Assembly: GCF_025602895.1 (NCBI RefSeq)
Contig: NW_026516477.1
Coordinates: 1-34,142 of the forward strand
Length of the DNA: 34,142 nucleotides
Direction of reading: 5' to 3'
DNA from: Polychytrium aggregatum
Taxonomy: Eukaryota > Chytridiomycota > Chytridiomycetes > Polychytriales
In this document: positions 27,129-34,142 of the stretch, piece after piece
Layout: each line of letters opens with the position of its first letter
Position numbering within the stretch: the first letter of the stretch is position 1
The notes under the pieces: generated by a model
Databases searched by the model: none
Seen by the model: the letters and a program-made list of their open reading frames with translations, nothing else
What the model was told of the DNA's origin: nothing
Translations under genes and position numbers: made by a program

Positions 27129-28081
27129 GAACTGAAGTCTTGCACTTCTCCATCTTCGTAAACGATGGTGCGGATGATCCTCGGGCCGGGAGGTCCAGGG
27201 GGCGGTCCGGTAGCTCTGGTAGATCCAAACTTGACGGGGCAGTTTCGTACCAAGTGGCCCTTCTTGCCACAGTACAGGCAGAGTCCAAAGCGGCGGCGGC
27301 GTTGTTTCTCCTCGGCGGTCAGGGGTCCAGAGACGGCAGAGTCCACTTGCATGGGCTCGGAAACAATGTAGGAGGGGTGCGGCGGAGCGAGGACGGGCGC
27401 GGGAGCGATGGCGGGAACGGCAGCGGAGGCGGAACCAAAGGCGAACTGGGAAGACCGGTAGCGGGCAGGCGTGCTTCGGCGCTCTTGACGGCGCTCGCGG
27501 ATTCGTGCATCGAGCTCGTTACAAAGCTCGATGTACTCCTCCAGATCTCGTGGCAGAGGGCGAACTCGCGAAAGTTCGTCTCTGACATCATCCGACAAGC
27601 CAAGTCGGAAGAACGAGATCTTTGCACCGTCGTTCCAAGTCGTATCGGCGGCAATACGAAGGAACTCGGATGCATAGACTGCGCACGGGCGGTTGCCCTG
27701 AGACAGTGTGGTGATCACTGACTCGGCAGTCCTGGCCCGATCAGGGTCGTCAAACACTTTGGAAAAGCGTTCTAGGAAATCGCCAAAAGAGTTGAGTCGG
27801 GGATCACCCATCTCAAGCATCGGAGTCGCCCACTGGAGAGCCGGTCCAGTGAGCAGACTAATGACGAATCCGACCTTAATCGGGTCAGCAGGGAACCGGT
27901 GGGGCTGCATTCGTATATACAGTTTGCACTGATTTACGAATGCCCGGAACCCTTGCCGGTTACCGTCGTAACGGTCCGGCATCTGCACGCTGTACCCAGC
28001 GGCAGGAGCATCGCGAGCTGTCCGGAGCTCGGCGAGCTCGGCCTCCAAGGCACGGAGGCGGTCCACGAGGGCAGGATCCAT
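27104..28081 (-). CDS. gag: element 2 gag
   Basis: ATG at 28081 (MDPALVDRLRALEAELAELR): a helical N-terminus, then a sushi/PEG10-like capsid region (PDRYDGNRQGFRAFVNQCKL, LTGPALQWATP, FGDFLERFSKVFDDPDRART). A single CCHC knuckle follows (CLYCGKKGHLVRNC), then a Pro/Gly tail. 325 aa. An open frame extends upstream of this ATG (to 28282) but has no other ATG-supported start and crosses into the LTR, so 28081 is preferred. The GGGAAAC slippery site is 12 nt before the TAA stop at 27104-27106. Confidence 0.92.
   Translation of the reverse strand: MDPALVDRLRALEAELAELRTARDAPAAGYSVQMPDRYDGNRQGFRAFVNQCKLYIRMQPHRFPADPIKVGFVISLLTGPALQWATPMLEMGDPRLNSFGDFLERFSKVFDDPDRARTAESVITTLSQGNRPCAVYASEFLRIAADTTWNDGAKISFFRLGLSDDVRDELSRVRPLPRDLEEYIELCNELDARIRERRQERRSTPARYRSSQFAFGSASAAVPAIAPAPVLAPPHPSYIVSEPMQVDSAVSGPLTAEEKQRRRRFGLCLYCGKKGHLVRNCPVKFGSTRATGPPPGPPGPRIIRTIVYEDGEVQDFSSGNDQARF
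27122..27128 (-). promoter_or_regulatory. gag-pol -1 slippery site GGGAAAC
   Basis: Minus-strand gag codons TCG GGA AAC place the heptamer in X XXY YYZ register. The -1 frame then reads GGG AAA CGA CCA (GKRP), continuing into pol. Both the site and its spacing to the gag stop match element 1. Confidence 0.85.
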
Positions 28082-28244
28082 GGCGGGACTGGGACTGGGA
28101 CTGGGAAAAAAAAAAAAAAAGCGAGGAGGTTCAAGAACAGGAGAGCGAAGAGGGCTCAGACACAAGTGTGCTTGAGGTTCGGACAGGACTAGGAAAGGGG
28201 CGGGGCTAGGAGCGGAAGATACCAAGCAGGTGGTATCAGTAGAA

Positions 28245-28260
28245 GAGAGTTCGAACAAAG
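28245..28260 (-). other. candidate self-primer binding site of element 2
   Basis: In element sense the sequence after the 5' LTR is CTTTGTTCGAACTC, which lacks the usual TGG of a tRNA site. Its TTTGTTCGAACT is the reverse complement of AGTTCGAACAAA in the LTR (plus-strand around 22695 and 28353), close to the expected transcript start. This is the arrangement used by self-priming Tf1/sushi elements. Confidence 0.6.
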
Positions 28261-28679
28261 TGTAAGGAGTGAACAAGCGCAAGGACGAAGACCAAGTGCT
28301 TGGTATGAGCTTTATTAGCTTTTAGCCCCGAACACCAAAGAACAAGTTTTGTTCGAACTGGTGTTCAACATAGGCTCAGACATGCAGGGCTATTTATAGA
28401 CCGGGAGAAGGTCGAGGGGCAAAAGTGGGCGAGAAGGGTGGAGCATCACAGAGAAGCGAGAAGGGGGTGCGAGAGTGGCTGGTGTGCAAGCGAGAGAGGC
28501 TTGGCACAGCCCGGGGACATGTGCCGAGCGGTGGGGGAGGCAGGAAACCAGTAGACGCGGGTGGCAACGGCGCGTGCTCATGCATGGGGGCAAACAAACA
28601 CGTGGGGACTCATGATTGGTGCGGAGGGCGAGAGCATGCGGGACAATCTCATTGGTCCGTTGTGATGCTGGTCATCACA
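28261..28679 (-). repeat. 5' LTR of element 2
   Basis: 419 bp, no differences from the 3' LTR by eye. It carries the TATAAATA promoter for gag-pol (plus-strand near 28391) and is followed by AGCAC at 28680-28684. Confidence 0.95.
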
Positions 28680-28681
28680 AG

Positions 28682-29535
28682 CACCTCCTGTTGAGCCCGC
28701 AACTCCCGATGGAGCGGCTGTCGTCTCGCTCAAGAGAGATTTCGCCGCGATGAAGGCTGTGCCAATGGGATGCTGCGAATTCATGACACCAATCAGGGAC
28801 GCTGTGCTTGCCTCGGGCAATGACATGGCTGTATTTATGGCATGGTCCAAGGACATGGCCACAATCGACAGCAAGAATCGAGAAATCGAGAGCCAGAAGA
28901 AGCAGCTCAGCCTGGATGCCTATAAGACTGCACTTGAGTGCATCAAGGGTGTCGAGGACAAGACCACCGCTTTTGGAATCCTGGACAGAGCTGAAGCCTT
29001 CATATACGGCACAAAGCGAACCAAGCTCAGCGACCCCGAGGACACCCAGCCAGGTCCTTCCGCTCGCCCCACCACTCCCACTCCTCAAGGCATGGCCGCT
29101 GGGGTCGAGGAGCTTCCAGATGAACGCTGGTCATTCCAGAAGCTCGATATCACCGGGTTCAAGCATGCTATCGCGAATCCCGTCGACAGAGACCCCACCA
29201 ACTTCAAGACTGTATTCAACTTGATTGACGAAGACCCCACTCTTCGTGAGTTTTTCGGATCGGATCGCTCCAACGATAGCAGCGCCATGATAATTGATGG
29301 AATCGTCAGTGTTTGGTTTGAAGGGTTGGAAAACACCTTTGCCGGCGATGGCTTGACTGTTATGGGATGGAGGAAAAACGTCTTTTTCACTGAGTCCCTT
29401 GGATTGGCTTCATACTATATCACCCTCCACCCTTTCATCCGTGTCATCATTAACTTGTACTTATTCAACAATGGTAACATTGGCAATTGGTATGGCCTTA
29501 AGACTTGCTACCATGATAGGCTGATCTTTGAATAA
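28682..29535 (+). pseudogene. exon 2 of the unknown intron-containing gene
   Basis: Resumes with CACCTCCTGTTGAG after the duplicated AG and reads in phase with exon 1. Pro/Ala linker, then a helical segment (EIESQKKQLSLDAYKTALEC), a Pro/Thr linker, and a globular C-terminus (FQKLDITGFKHAIANPVDRD, FNLIDEDPTLREFF, MIIDGIVSVWFEGLENTF) ending in aromatic- and Asn-rich sequence. The stop TAA (GAATAAAGC) is part of an AATAAA polyadenylation signal. Family not recognised. It would be read only if element 2 is removed from the transcript by splicing; otherwise it is a disconnected 3' half. Confidence 0.55.
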
Positions 29536-29545
29536 AGCAACGATG

Positions 29546-30452
29546 GTCTCCCGCAAAGGTGTCCTCGAGCGCAGACGCTTCGCGAGCCATCTACTAAGAC
29601 AACCACGGGCGATATACTGAGCGTCTCCCGCAAAGGTGTCCTCGGGCGCAGATGCTTCGCGAGCCATCTACTAAGACAACCACGGGCGATATACTGAGCG
29701 TCTCCCGCAAAGGTGTCCTCGGGCGCAGATGCTTCGCGAGCCATCTACTAAGACAACCACGGGCGATATACTGAGCGTCTCCCGCAAAGGTGTCCTCGAG
29801 CGCAGACGCTTCGCGAGCCATCTACTAAGACAACCACGGGCGATATACTGAGCGTCTCCCGCAAAGGTGTCCTCGGGCGCAGATGCTTCGCGAGCCATCT
29901 ACTAAGACAACCACGGGCGATATACTGAGCGTCTCCCGCAAAGGTGTCCTCGGGCGCAGATGCTTCGCGAGCCATCTACTAAGACAACCACGGGCGATAT
30001 ACTGAGCGTCTCCCGCAAAGGTGTCCTCGAGCGCAGATGCTTCGCGAGCCATCTACTAAGACAACCACGGGCGATATACTGAGCGTCTCCCGCAAAGGTG
30101 TCCTCGAGCGCAGACGCTTCGCGAGCCATCTACTAAGACAACCACGGGCGATATACTGAGCGTCTCCCGCAAAGGTGTCCTCGGGCGCAGATGCTTCGCG
30201 AGCCATCTACTAAGACAACCACGGGCGATATACTGAGCGTCTCCCGCAAAGGTGTCCTCGGGCGCAGATGCTTCGCGAGCCATCTACTAAGACAACCACG
30301 GGCGATATACTGAGCGTCTCCCGCAAAGGTGTCCTCGAGCGCAGACGCTTCGCGAGCCATCTACTAAGACAACCACGGGCGATATACTGAGCGTCTCCCG
30401 CAAAGGTGTCCTCGGGCGCAGATGCTTCGCGAGCCATCTACTAAGACAACCA
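29546..30452. repeat. 77-bp minisatellite, ~11.8 copies
   Basis: Direct tandem array with a strict 77-bp period. Each unit has GTCTCCCGCAAAGGTGTCCT, a GCTTCGCGAGCC core with the TCGCGA palindrome, and CTACTAAGACAACCACGGGC. Two linked sites vary (CTCGAGCGCAGACG or CTCGGGCGCAGATG), giving the order A B B A B B C A B B A B. Short open frames in it recur every 77 bp and are artefacts of the period. It lies between two converging genes. Confidence 0.97.
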
Positions 30453-30462
30453 AGGGTGTCAT

Positions 30463-31236
30463 TTATTCAGCTTTCTGAAACTTAACACCACTCTGAATAA
30501 CAAAATATCTGTTTTCGTTATCGCCATTTTTAAGATGCTGTTGAATTTCTCGCTTCGTCTTCTCAATCGCCTCATTGTCGACGCCAAAAATCGCCCTCAC
30601 AATATCATTACCTTTAGCTCGCCACTGCTCCGAAAGTGTACCCAACCCCTTTTGCATTATTTCCAACATACCAGCCTCGCTAACGTAGGGGACGTCGTGA
30701 TGACTGTGATCTGCAAAATTAATGTAAATCGCAGCCACGTAACTGAGCGTTGTGGACCACTTAGTTTGAATGGAATGTCTGGCTCTGGTGTTTTCCGATC
30801 GATCTTCGGGCTCGTCGTATGAGGTGAATATCCAACCGTCTGCTTTTGCGATAAGTTCACGGGCATCCATGAAGTAGCGTGGGACTCTCCCAGGAATCTT
30901 GATTGTACTGACTCGGCCAAGCCAGGTGGATTGCATGAAGCGATCACACTTGTCGAGGTAGATGACCGGCTTCTCGAACCACGTGGGTGATTTCATGATG
31001 TTCATTGGAAGCATATCCCTTGGGAAAGGGTCGACAATGGGATGCCCATTGTATAGTTTCTGTTTGGGATCTAGGGGAGGCTTTTTGTTCCAAGCACGGC
31101 GCTTCTTCTTTGGCTGAGACGGCTGAGTGTCGATACCAAGGCTGGTCGTGGAAGGATCGACCGGTGAAGGCAAAGCTCGCTTACGACTCTTCGATCTAGT
31201 GAGCGGAGGCGAAGAACAAGGGGCGTTGGATGACAT
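30463..31236 (-). CDS. unknown 257-aa protein with a basic nuclear-type signal
   Basis: ATG at 31236 (MSSNAPCSSPPLTRSKSRKR). Residues ~1-60 are Ser/Pro/Lys-rich with two basic clusters (SKSRKR and KKKRRAWNKK) that look like nuclear localisation signals. The rest is globular: PTWFEKPVIYLDKCDRFMQS, PRYFMDARELIAKADGWIFT, WSTTLSYVAAIYINFADH, and a charged C-terminal helix. I do not recognise the family. The stop TGA overlaps AATAAA (CTGAATAAATG). The longer open frame upstream of this ATG reads into the LRR gene in another frame and is not supported. Confidence 0.55.
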   Translation of the reverse strand: MSSNAPCSSPPLTRSKSRKRALPSPVDPSTTSLGIDTQPSQPKKKRRAWNKKPPLDPKQKLYNGHPIVDPFPRDMLPMNIMKSPTWFEKPVIYLDKCDRFMQSTWLGRVSTIKIPGRVPRYFMDARELIAKADGWIFTSYDEPEDRSENTRARHSIQTKWSTTLSYVAAIYINFADHSHHDVPYVSEAGMLEIMQKGLGTLSEQWRAKGNDIVRAIFGVDNEAIEKTKREIQQHLKNGDNENRYFVIQSGVKFQKAE

Positions 31237-31412
31237 GGTGGGTTGCTGGACGGCGTCGCCAGAGGGAGGAGAACGAGGGCGATAGGGGGCAACCAGAGGG
31301 CAGACGGGCGGCTGGCTGAAATAGCCCCGGTCGGACTCGAGAAATCGCCGCCTGTGGCGCTGCTGCGCACAGATCACCATGTCGCCCGCGGAGCACATGG
31401 CTTTGGCTGGAC

Positions 31413-32427
31413 TCACAATCTGAATGTGACAGAGGCCTTGATCTTCTTTTTCTTCTGCGAGTCCGTTGGGCTCCCGAGCACTGCAGCGATGCGTGCGATG
31501 CTGGACTGCCCATTCAATCGCCTGACGACACAGAGTTCGTCTTTGTTCAGGCACTGCATACGCTCGCTGGGTGGATAAGTGACATGTACATCTCGATACG
31601 CGAGCAATGGCTCGAGACTCTTAATAAACCAACAGTCGCTGATATCCACGTCACGGAGCATCGGTGGTGGGCGTGCTGGTAGGCCAGTCAGCGTTTCCAG
31701 TCGCTGATGACCACTGAGTTTGGAGAGCCACGGTGCGATCCTCTCGATTCCAACGAGACTCACGAGCCTCTGGCGGGCAATGGGTGGCTCGATGCGGGTG
31801 TCGCTGTAGATGGCGAGCCAGAGGGACTTGCACGAGAGCCGGCTCGGGAGCCAATCGAGGCTGACACACCCGTCGTGTATGGCGAGATACGAGAGCTTCT
31901 CCAGGCGGCCAAGAAATGCAGTGCCTGTGGGGGTGTACTCGACTGAAAAACAAAGCGAAAGCTCCAGGTGCTCCAGCGACTGACGGAGCGAGTCGACGGT
32001 ATCCCTCGGTATGTCGAGGCGCTTGAGCGATGGGGGCAGATGCAAGGTCTGGTTGAACATGCGAGCTGGCAAGCATGCCAGAGACTGGAGGCTGGTGCAC
32101 CTACGAATGTCGAGTTCGTGAAAGACAGGGCAGTCGGGTGCATTCCTCATCTCCAGCATCTCGTCGTCCGTGACATCGTCGGGCGGCATGTAGATGAGCC
32201 GGATGCCACCACCATGGTCAATCCTGTCCGTGGTGCCGAGGAACCGCACGATCTGGGCTGGGCGCCAATGGACGACCCGGATGGTACCCAGGTCGAGGCT
32301 GGGTAGGTTGTCGATGACGTATTCCTCGAGCGGATAGAGGCCACTTGAACATTGGGGTGGGCAGAGACCATTCCCGTGAATGAAAGTGACGTCTCTGACG
32401 ACACCCGGCTCGTCCAGTGTGCCCAGG
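31413..32427 (-). pseudogene. LRR-like protein, 5' end cut off by element 3
   Basis: The minus frame is open from the LTR boundary at 32427 to the stop at 31413, so the N-terminus must lie beyond element 3. Leucine-rich units are visible: CPVFHELDIRRCTSLQSLAC, LPPSLKRLDIPRDTV, LEHLELSLCF, LEKLSYLAIHDGCVSLDWLP, MLRDVDISDCWFIKSLEPLL. This pattern resembles LRR or F-box-associated repeat proteins, which are common in giant viruses and in eukaryotes. About 338 codons remain, with a Lys-rich C-terminus (SQKKKKIKAS). Probably a protein-interaction scaffold. The first in-frame GTG or TTG codons are not plausible starts. Confidence 0.6.
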
Positions 32428-33218
32428 TGTTAGAGTCCAAAGGGGACTCAACGGCAAAAGAAGAAGTGAGCTCGAAGTGAGCTCAGGGAAAGCAAGGGTA
32501 GAGTCCGAAGTGGACTCGGAGAGGGAGCGAGGGAAGCAAAGATCCGTTCAAGATAAGACTTGTCTCGAAATGAGACGTGAGGAACACTCAGAGAATAAAG
32601 TAGAAGGCACTTTATTTAGTCCTATTTTGAACGCTAAGGTTCGACTACACATCGCGGGGGTCAGGCTATTTATAGACAAGTCCGGACTTGGCAGCGAAGG
32701 GCGGCCAAGGGAGGGAAAAGTGGGCGATCGAGCAGGGCGAAGGGGGCGATGCACGAACGAGGGCCGAGAAGGACCACCGAGACAGGCAGAGAACCAAAGC
32801 GAGAGAGGCGCAAGCAAAAGCGAAGCACCTGGCAGGAGAAACGTGCAAAGGCGAAGCAATGTGACTCAACGTCCAAGAAGCGGATTGGTCAAGTATAAGG
32901 TTGGGGCAAATGCATGCGAGATGAACAAGAGATCGGGGCGGTCAGGCAGGTCATGAGTCACCGGTGGGGGGACACATGACCGGCAGCCGAATTGCAACCA
33001 ATCGCAGCAAGGCGCGTGCACAAACAAACCGGCGCGTGCGAAGAAGACAAAGGAAGCGGAGCAGCGCGGGAAAACGGAAGTGCGGAAGGAGCGGAAAAGA
33101 CAGGCAAAAGGCGGAAAATCGGAGGGGAACTGCAAGGCTACACACAAACAAACAGAAAGGCAAAAGAATAGCCAAGTGTGCAGTCAAAGTGGAGAACAAG
33201 CAGGAGCTATCCCTAACA
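32428..33218 (-). repeat. 3' LTR of element 3
   Basis: 791 bp. In element sense it begins TGTTAGGGATAGC and ends GGACTCTAACA. TATAAATAGCC (plus-strand GGCTATTTATAG near 32667) is the promoter, with AATAAA (plus-strand TTTATT near 32612) downstream. Contains purine-rich GAGCTCGAAGTGAGCTC-type short repeats near 32465. The left flank CCAGG (32423-32427) is one presumed target-duplication copy. Confidence 0.85.
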
Positions 33219-33230
33219 TCATCCCCTTCC

Positions 33231-34142
33231 TTAGCGACGAACTCCGGACGTCGCCTTCGGCTTTGAGGGATAGCGAAGGTGGAAGTCAGCAACAAGATCA
33301 GTGGCGTGGGAAACATTGGCAGCGGGCTCCCAAGACCGGTCAGTCTCGGAATAGCCCTTCCACTGAACCAAGTACTGTAAGCGACCACGGAAGAGCCGAG
33401 AATCGAGAACAGTCTCGACCTCAAACTCTTCCTGGGAGTTAACAAGAATGGGAGGTGGTTCTGGTTGGGTGAACTCGGGAACAATGTCCTTCGTTCGGGG
33501 TTCAAGGAGGGATACATGGAAAACGGGGTGAACTTTAAGTGTGGAAGGGAGTTTAAGCTCAAAGGCAACGGGGTTGATGCGGCGAAGAACTTTAAAGGGG
33601 CCAAGCTTTTTCTGGTCAAGCTTGTTGGAGGGACGAAGGGTGCGAATGTGGCGACGATCCAGAAAAACGAGGTCGCCAACGGAGATGTCGGGAGTGGGGA
33701 GACGGGATTTGTTGGCCTGCACAGTGTAGGACTCTTGGGCAACCCGGAGGTTGGCCTTGAGATCCTCGAGAACGGTCTGAAGTCGGTCGACACGTTCTTC
33801 GGCAGAGGGCACAACAGAGGGATCACGAATGATAGAGGGATCGAAAATGGGGTGATGGCCATGGACTGCAAAGAAGGGAGTCATGCCAGTGGAGGTGTTT
33901 TCCGAGTTGTTGTAAGTGAACTCGGCAAGGGGAAGGTGAAGGGTCCAGTCGTCTTGCAGGTAATTGCAATGGATACGCAAATACTGCTCGATGACCTGGT
34001 TGAGAACCTCGGTCGAACCGTCGGTCTCGGGGTGGAAGGCAGAAGAAAGGGAAATCTTCGTCTTCAGAAGCTCATTGAAGCGCCTCCAGAAGGCCGAAGT
34101 AAACTGAGTTCCTCGGTCCGAAACAATAGACCGGGGACAACC
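33231..34142 (-). CDS. pol: 3' end of element 3 pol (integrase core to chromodomain), partial
   Basis: The frame is open from the window edge to TAA 33231-33233. It includes the integrase second Asp region (SIVSDRGTQFTSAFW), HPETDGSTEVLNQVIEQY with the catalytic Glu, and EFTYNNSENTSTGMTPFFAV. The C-terminal part has LKVHPVFHVSLLEPR, and a chromodomain follows (EFEVETVLDSRLFRGRLQYL then VQWKGYSETDRSWEP). A purine-rich GGAAGGGGATGA precedes the LTR. It is a third chromovirus family, closer to element 2 than to element 1. The upstream part lies outside the window. Confidence 0.93.
   Translation of the reverse strand, partial: GCPRSIVSDRGTQFTSAFWRRFNELLKTKISLSSAFHPETDGSTEVLNQVIEQYLRIHCNYLQDDWTLHLPLAEFTYNNSENTSTGMTPFFAVHGHHPIFDPSIIRDPSVVPSAEERVDRLQTVLEDLKANLRVAQESYTVQANKSRLPTPDISVGDLVFLDRRHIRTLRPSNKLDQKKLGPFKVLRRINPVAFELKLPSTLKVHPVFHVSLLEPRTKDIVPEFTQPEPPPILVNSQEEFEVETVLDSRLFRGRLQYLVQWKGYSETDRSWEPAANVSHATDLVADFHLRYPSKPKATSGVRR

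Larger units (their letters stand above)
22603..28679 (-). mobile_element. element 2: complete Ty3/Gypsy chromovirus (sushi/Tf1-like) in exon 2 of the 21231 gene
   Basis: 6077 bp with identical 419-bp LTRs, AGCAC duplication, intact gag and pol, -1 slippery site and polypurine tract. The pol sequence (AFHPQTDGQTERVNQVINQY, FATYGFHP-like region, chromodomain) is of the Tf1/sushi type. LTR identity by eye over the full length means a young, potentially active copy. It lies antisense to the interrupted gene and is a different family from element 1. Confidence 0.96.

Noticed and set aside
29461-30437. series of ~75-aa minus-strand ORFs every 77 bp
   Set aside because: Identical short frames created by the tandem period; no sign of a coding array. 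Also not CRISPR, since there are no unique spacers.
29546-30452. CRISPR-like array
   Set aside because: The whole 77-bp unit repeats without variable spacers, so it is a minisatellite.
32417-32956. 179-aa plus-strand frame in the LTR of element 3
   Set aside because: Arg/Glu/Ser-rich translation of a purine-rich LTR in the antisense direction.

Overview
The window looks like a block of an endogenous giant virus (Nucleocytoviricota-type) inside a eukaryotic, probably fungal, genome, which Ty3/Gypsy chromodomain retrotransposons have later invaded. The eukaryotic setting rests on complete LTR retroelements, a 69-bp GT-AG intron with a CTGAC-like branch site, TATA boxes and AATAAA signals. The viral origin rests on a set of tightly packed, intronless genes on both strands: a double-jelly-roll major capsid protein (MCP), a capsid/penton-like beta-sandwich protein, a gp2.5-like SSB candidate, a SWIB-domain protein, a zinc-knuckle Nudix hydrolase of the viral decapping type, a CDK-like kinase, a CGHC thioredoxin and a fibre with a peptidase-S74 chaperone. 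The host species cannot be named from this sequence.

Layout. 1-675 is the LTR-like end of a minus-strand retroelement that cut into a copy of element 1; the surviving pol tail and LTR of that copy lie at 676-1447. That copy had itself truncated a polysaccharide pyruvyl transferase-like gene (1448-1684). 1784-7223 is a run of minus-strand viral genes: two +1-frameshifted unknowns, the SSB candidate, the SWIB protein and two mini-ORFs. 7296-13840 holds the penton-like protein, thioredoxin, S74 fibre, kinase, Nudix and an unknown 622-aa protein, with almost no spacer and some overlaps. The MCP gene (minus; 13848-14047 and 19515-20411) is split by a complete element 1 (14048-19514; identical 309-bp LTRs; target duplication GTCAA). 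20509-20880 is a small repeat-type viral protein.

21231-29535 is an intron-containing gene split by a complete minus-strand element 2 (22603-28679; identical 419-bp LTRs; target duplication AGCAC). Its duplicated target includes the splice acceptor AG, so the whole element could in principle be spliced out. A 77-bp, roughly 12-copy minisatellite follows (29546-30452), then a nuclear-type unknown (30463-31236), an LRR-like gene truncated by element 3 (31413-32427), and the 3' LTR and integrase/chromodomain end of element 3 (32428-34142).

How it fits together: capsid, penton-like, fibre, DNA-binding, RNA-decapping and redox genes form a recognisable virion and replication module. At least four genes are broken by retroelements, and two complete elements have identical LTRs, so the virus is endogenous and retrotransposition into it is recent. 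Both complete elements carry the same GGGAAAC gag-pol slippery site.
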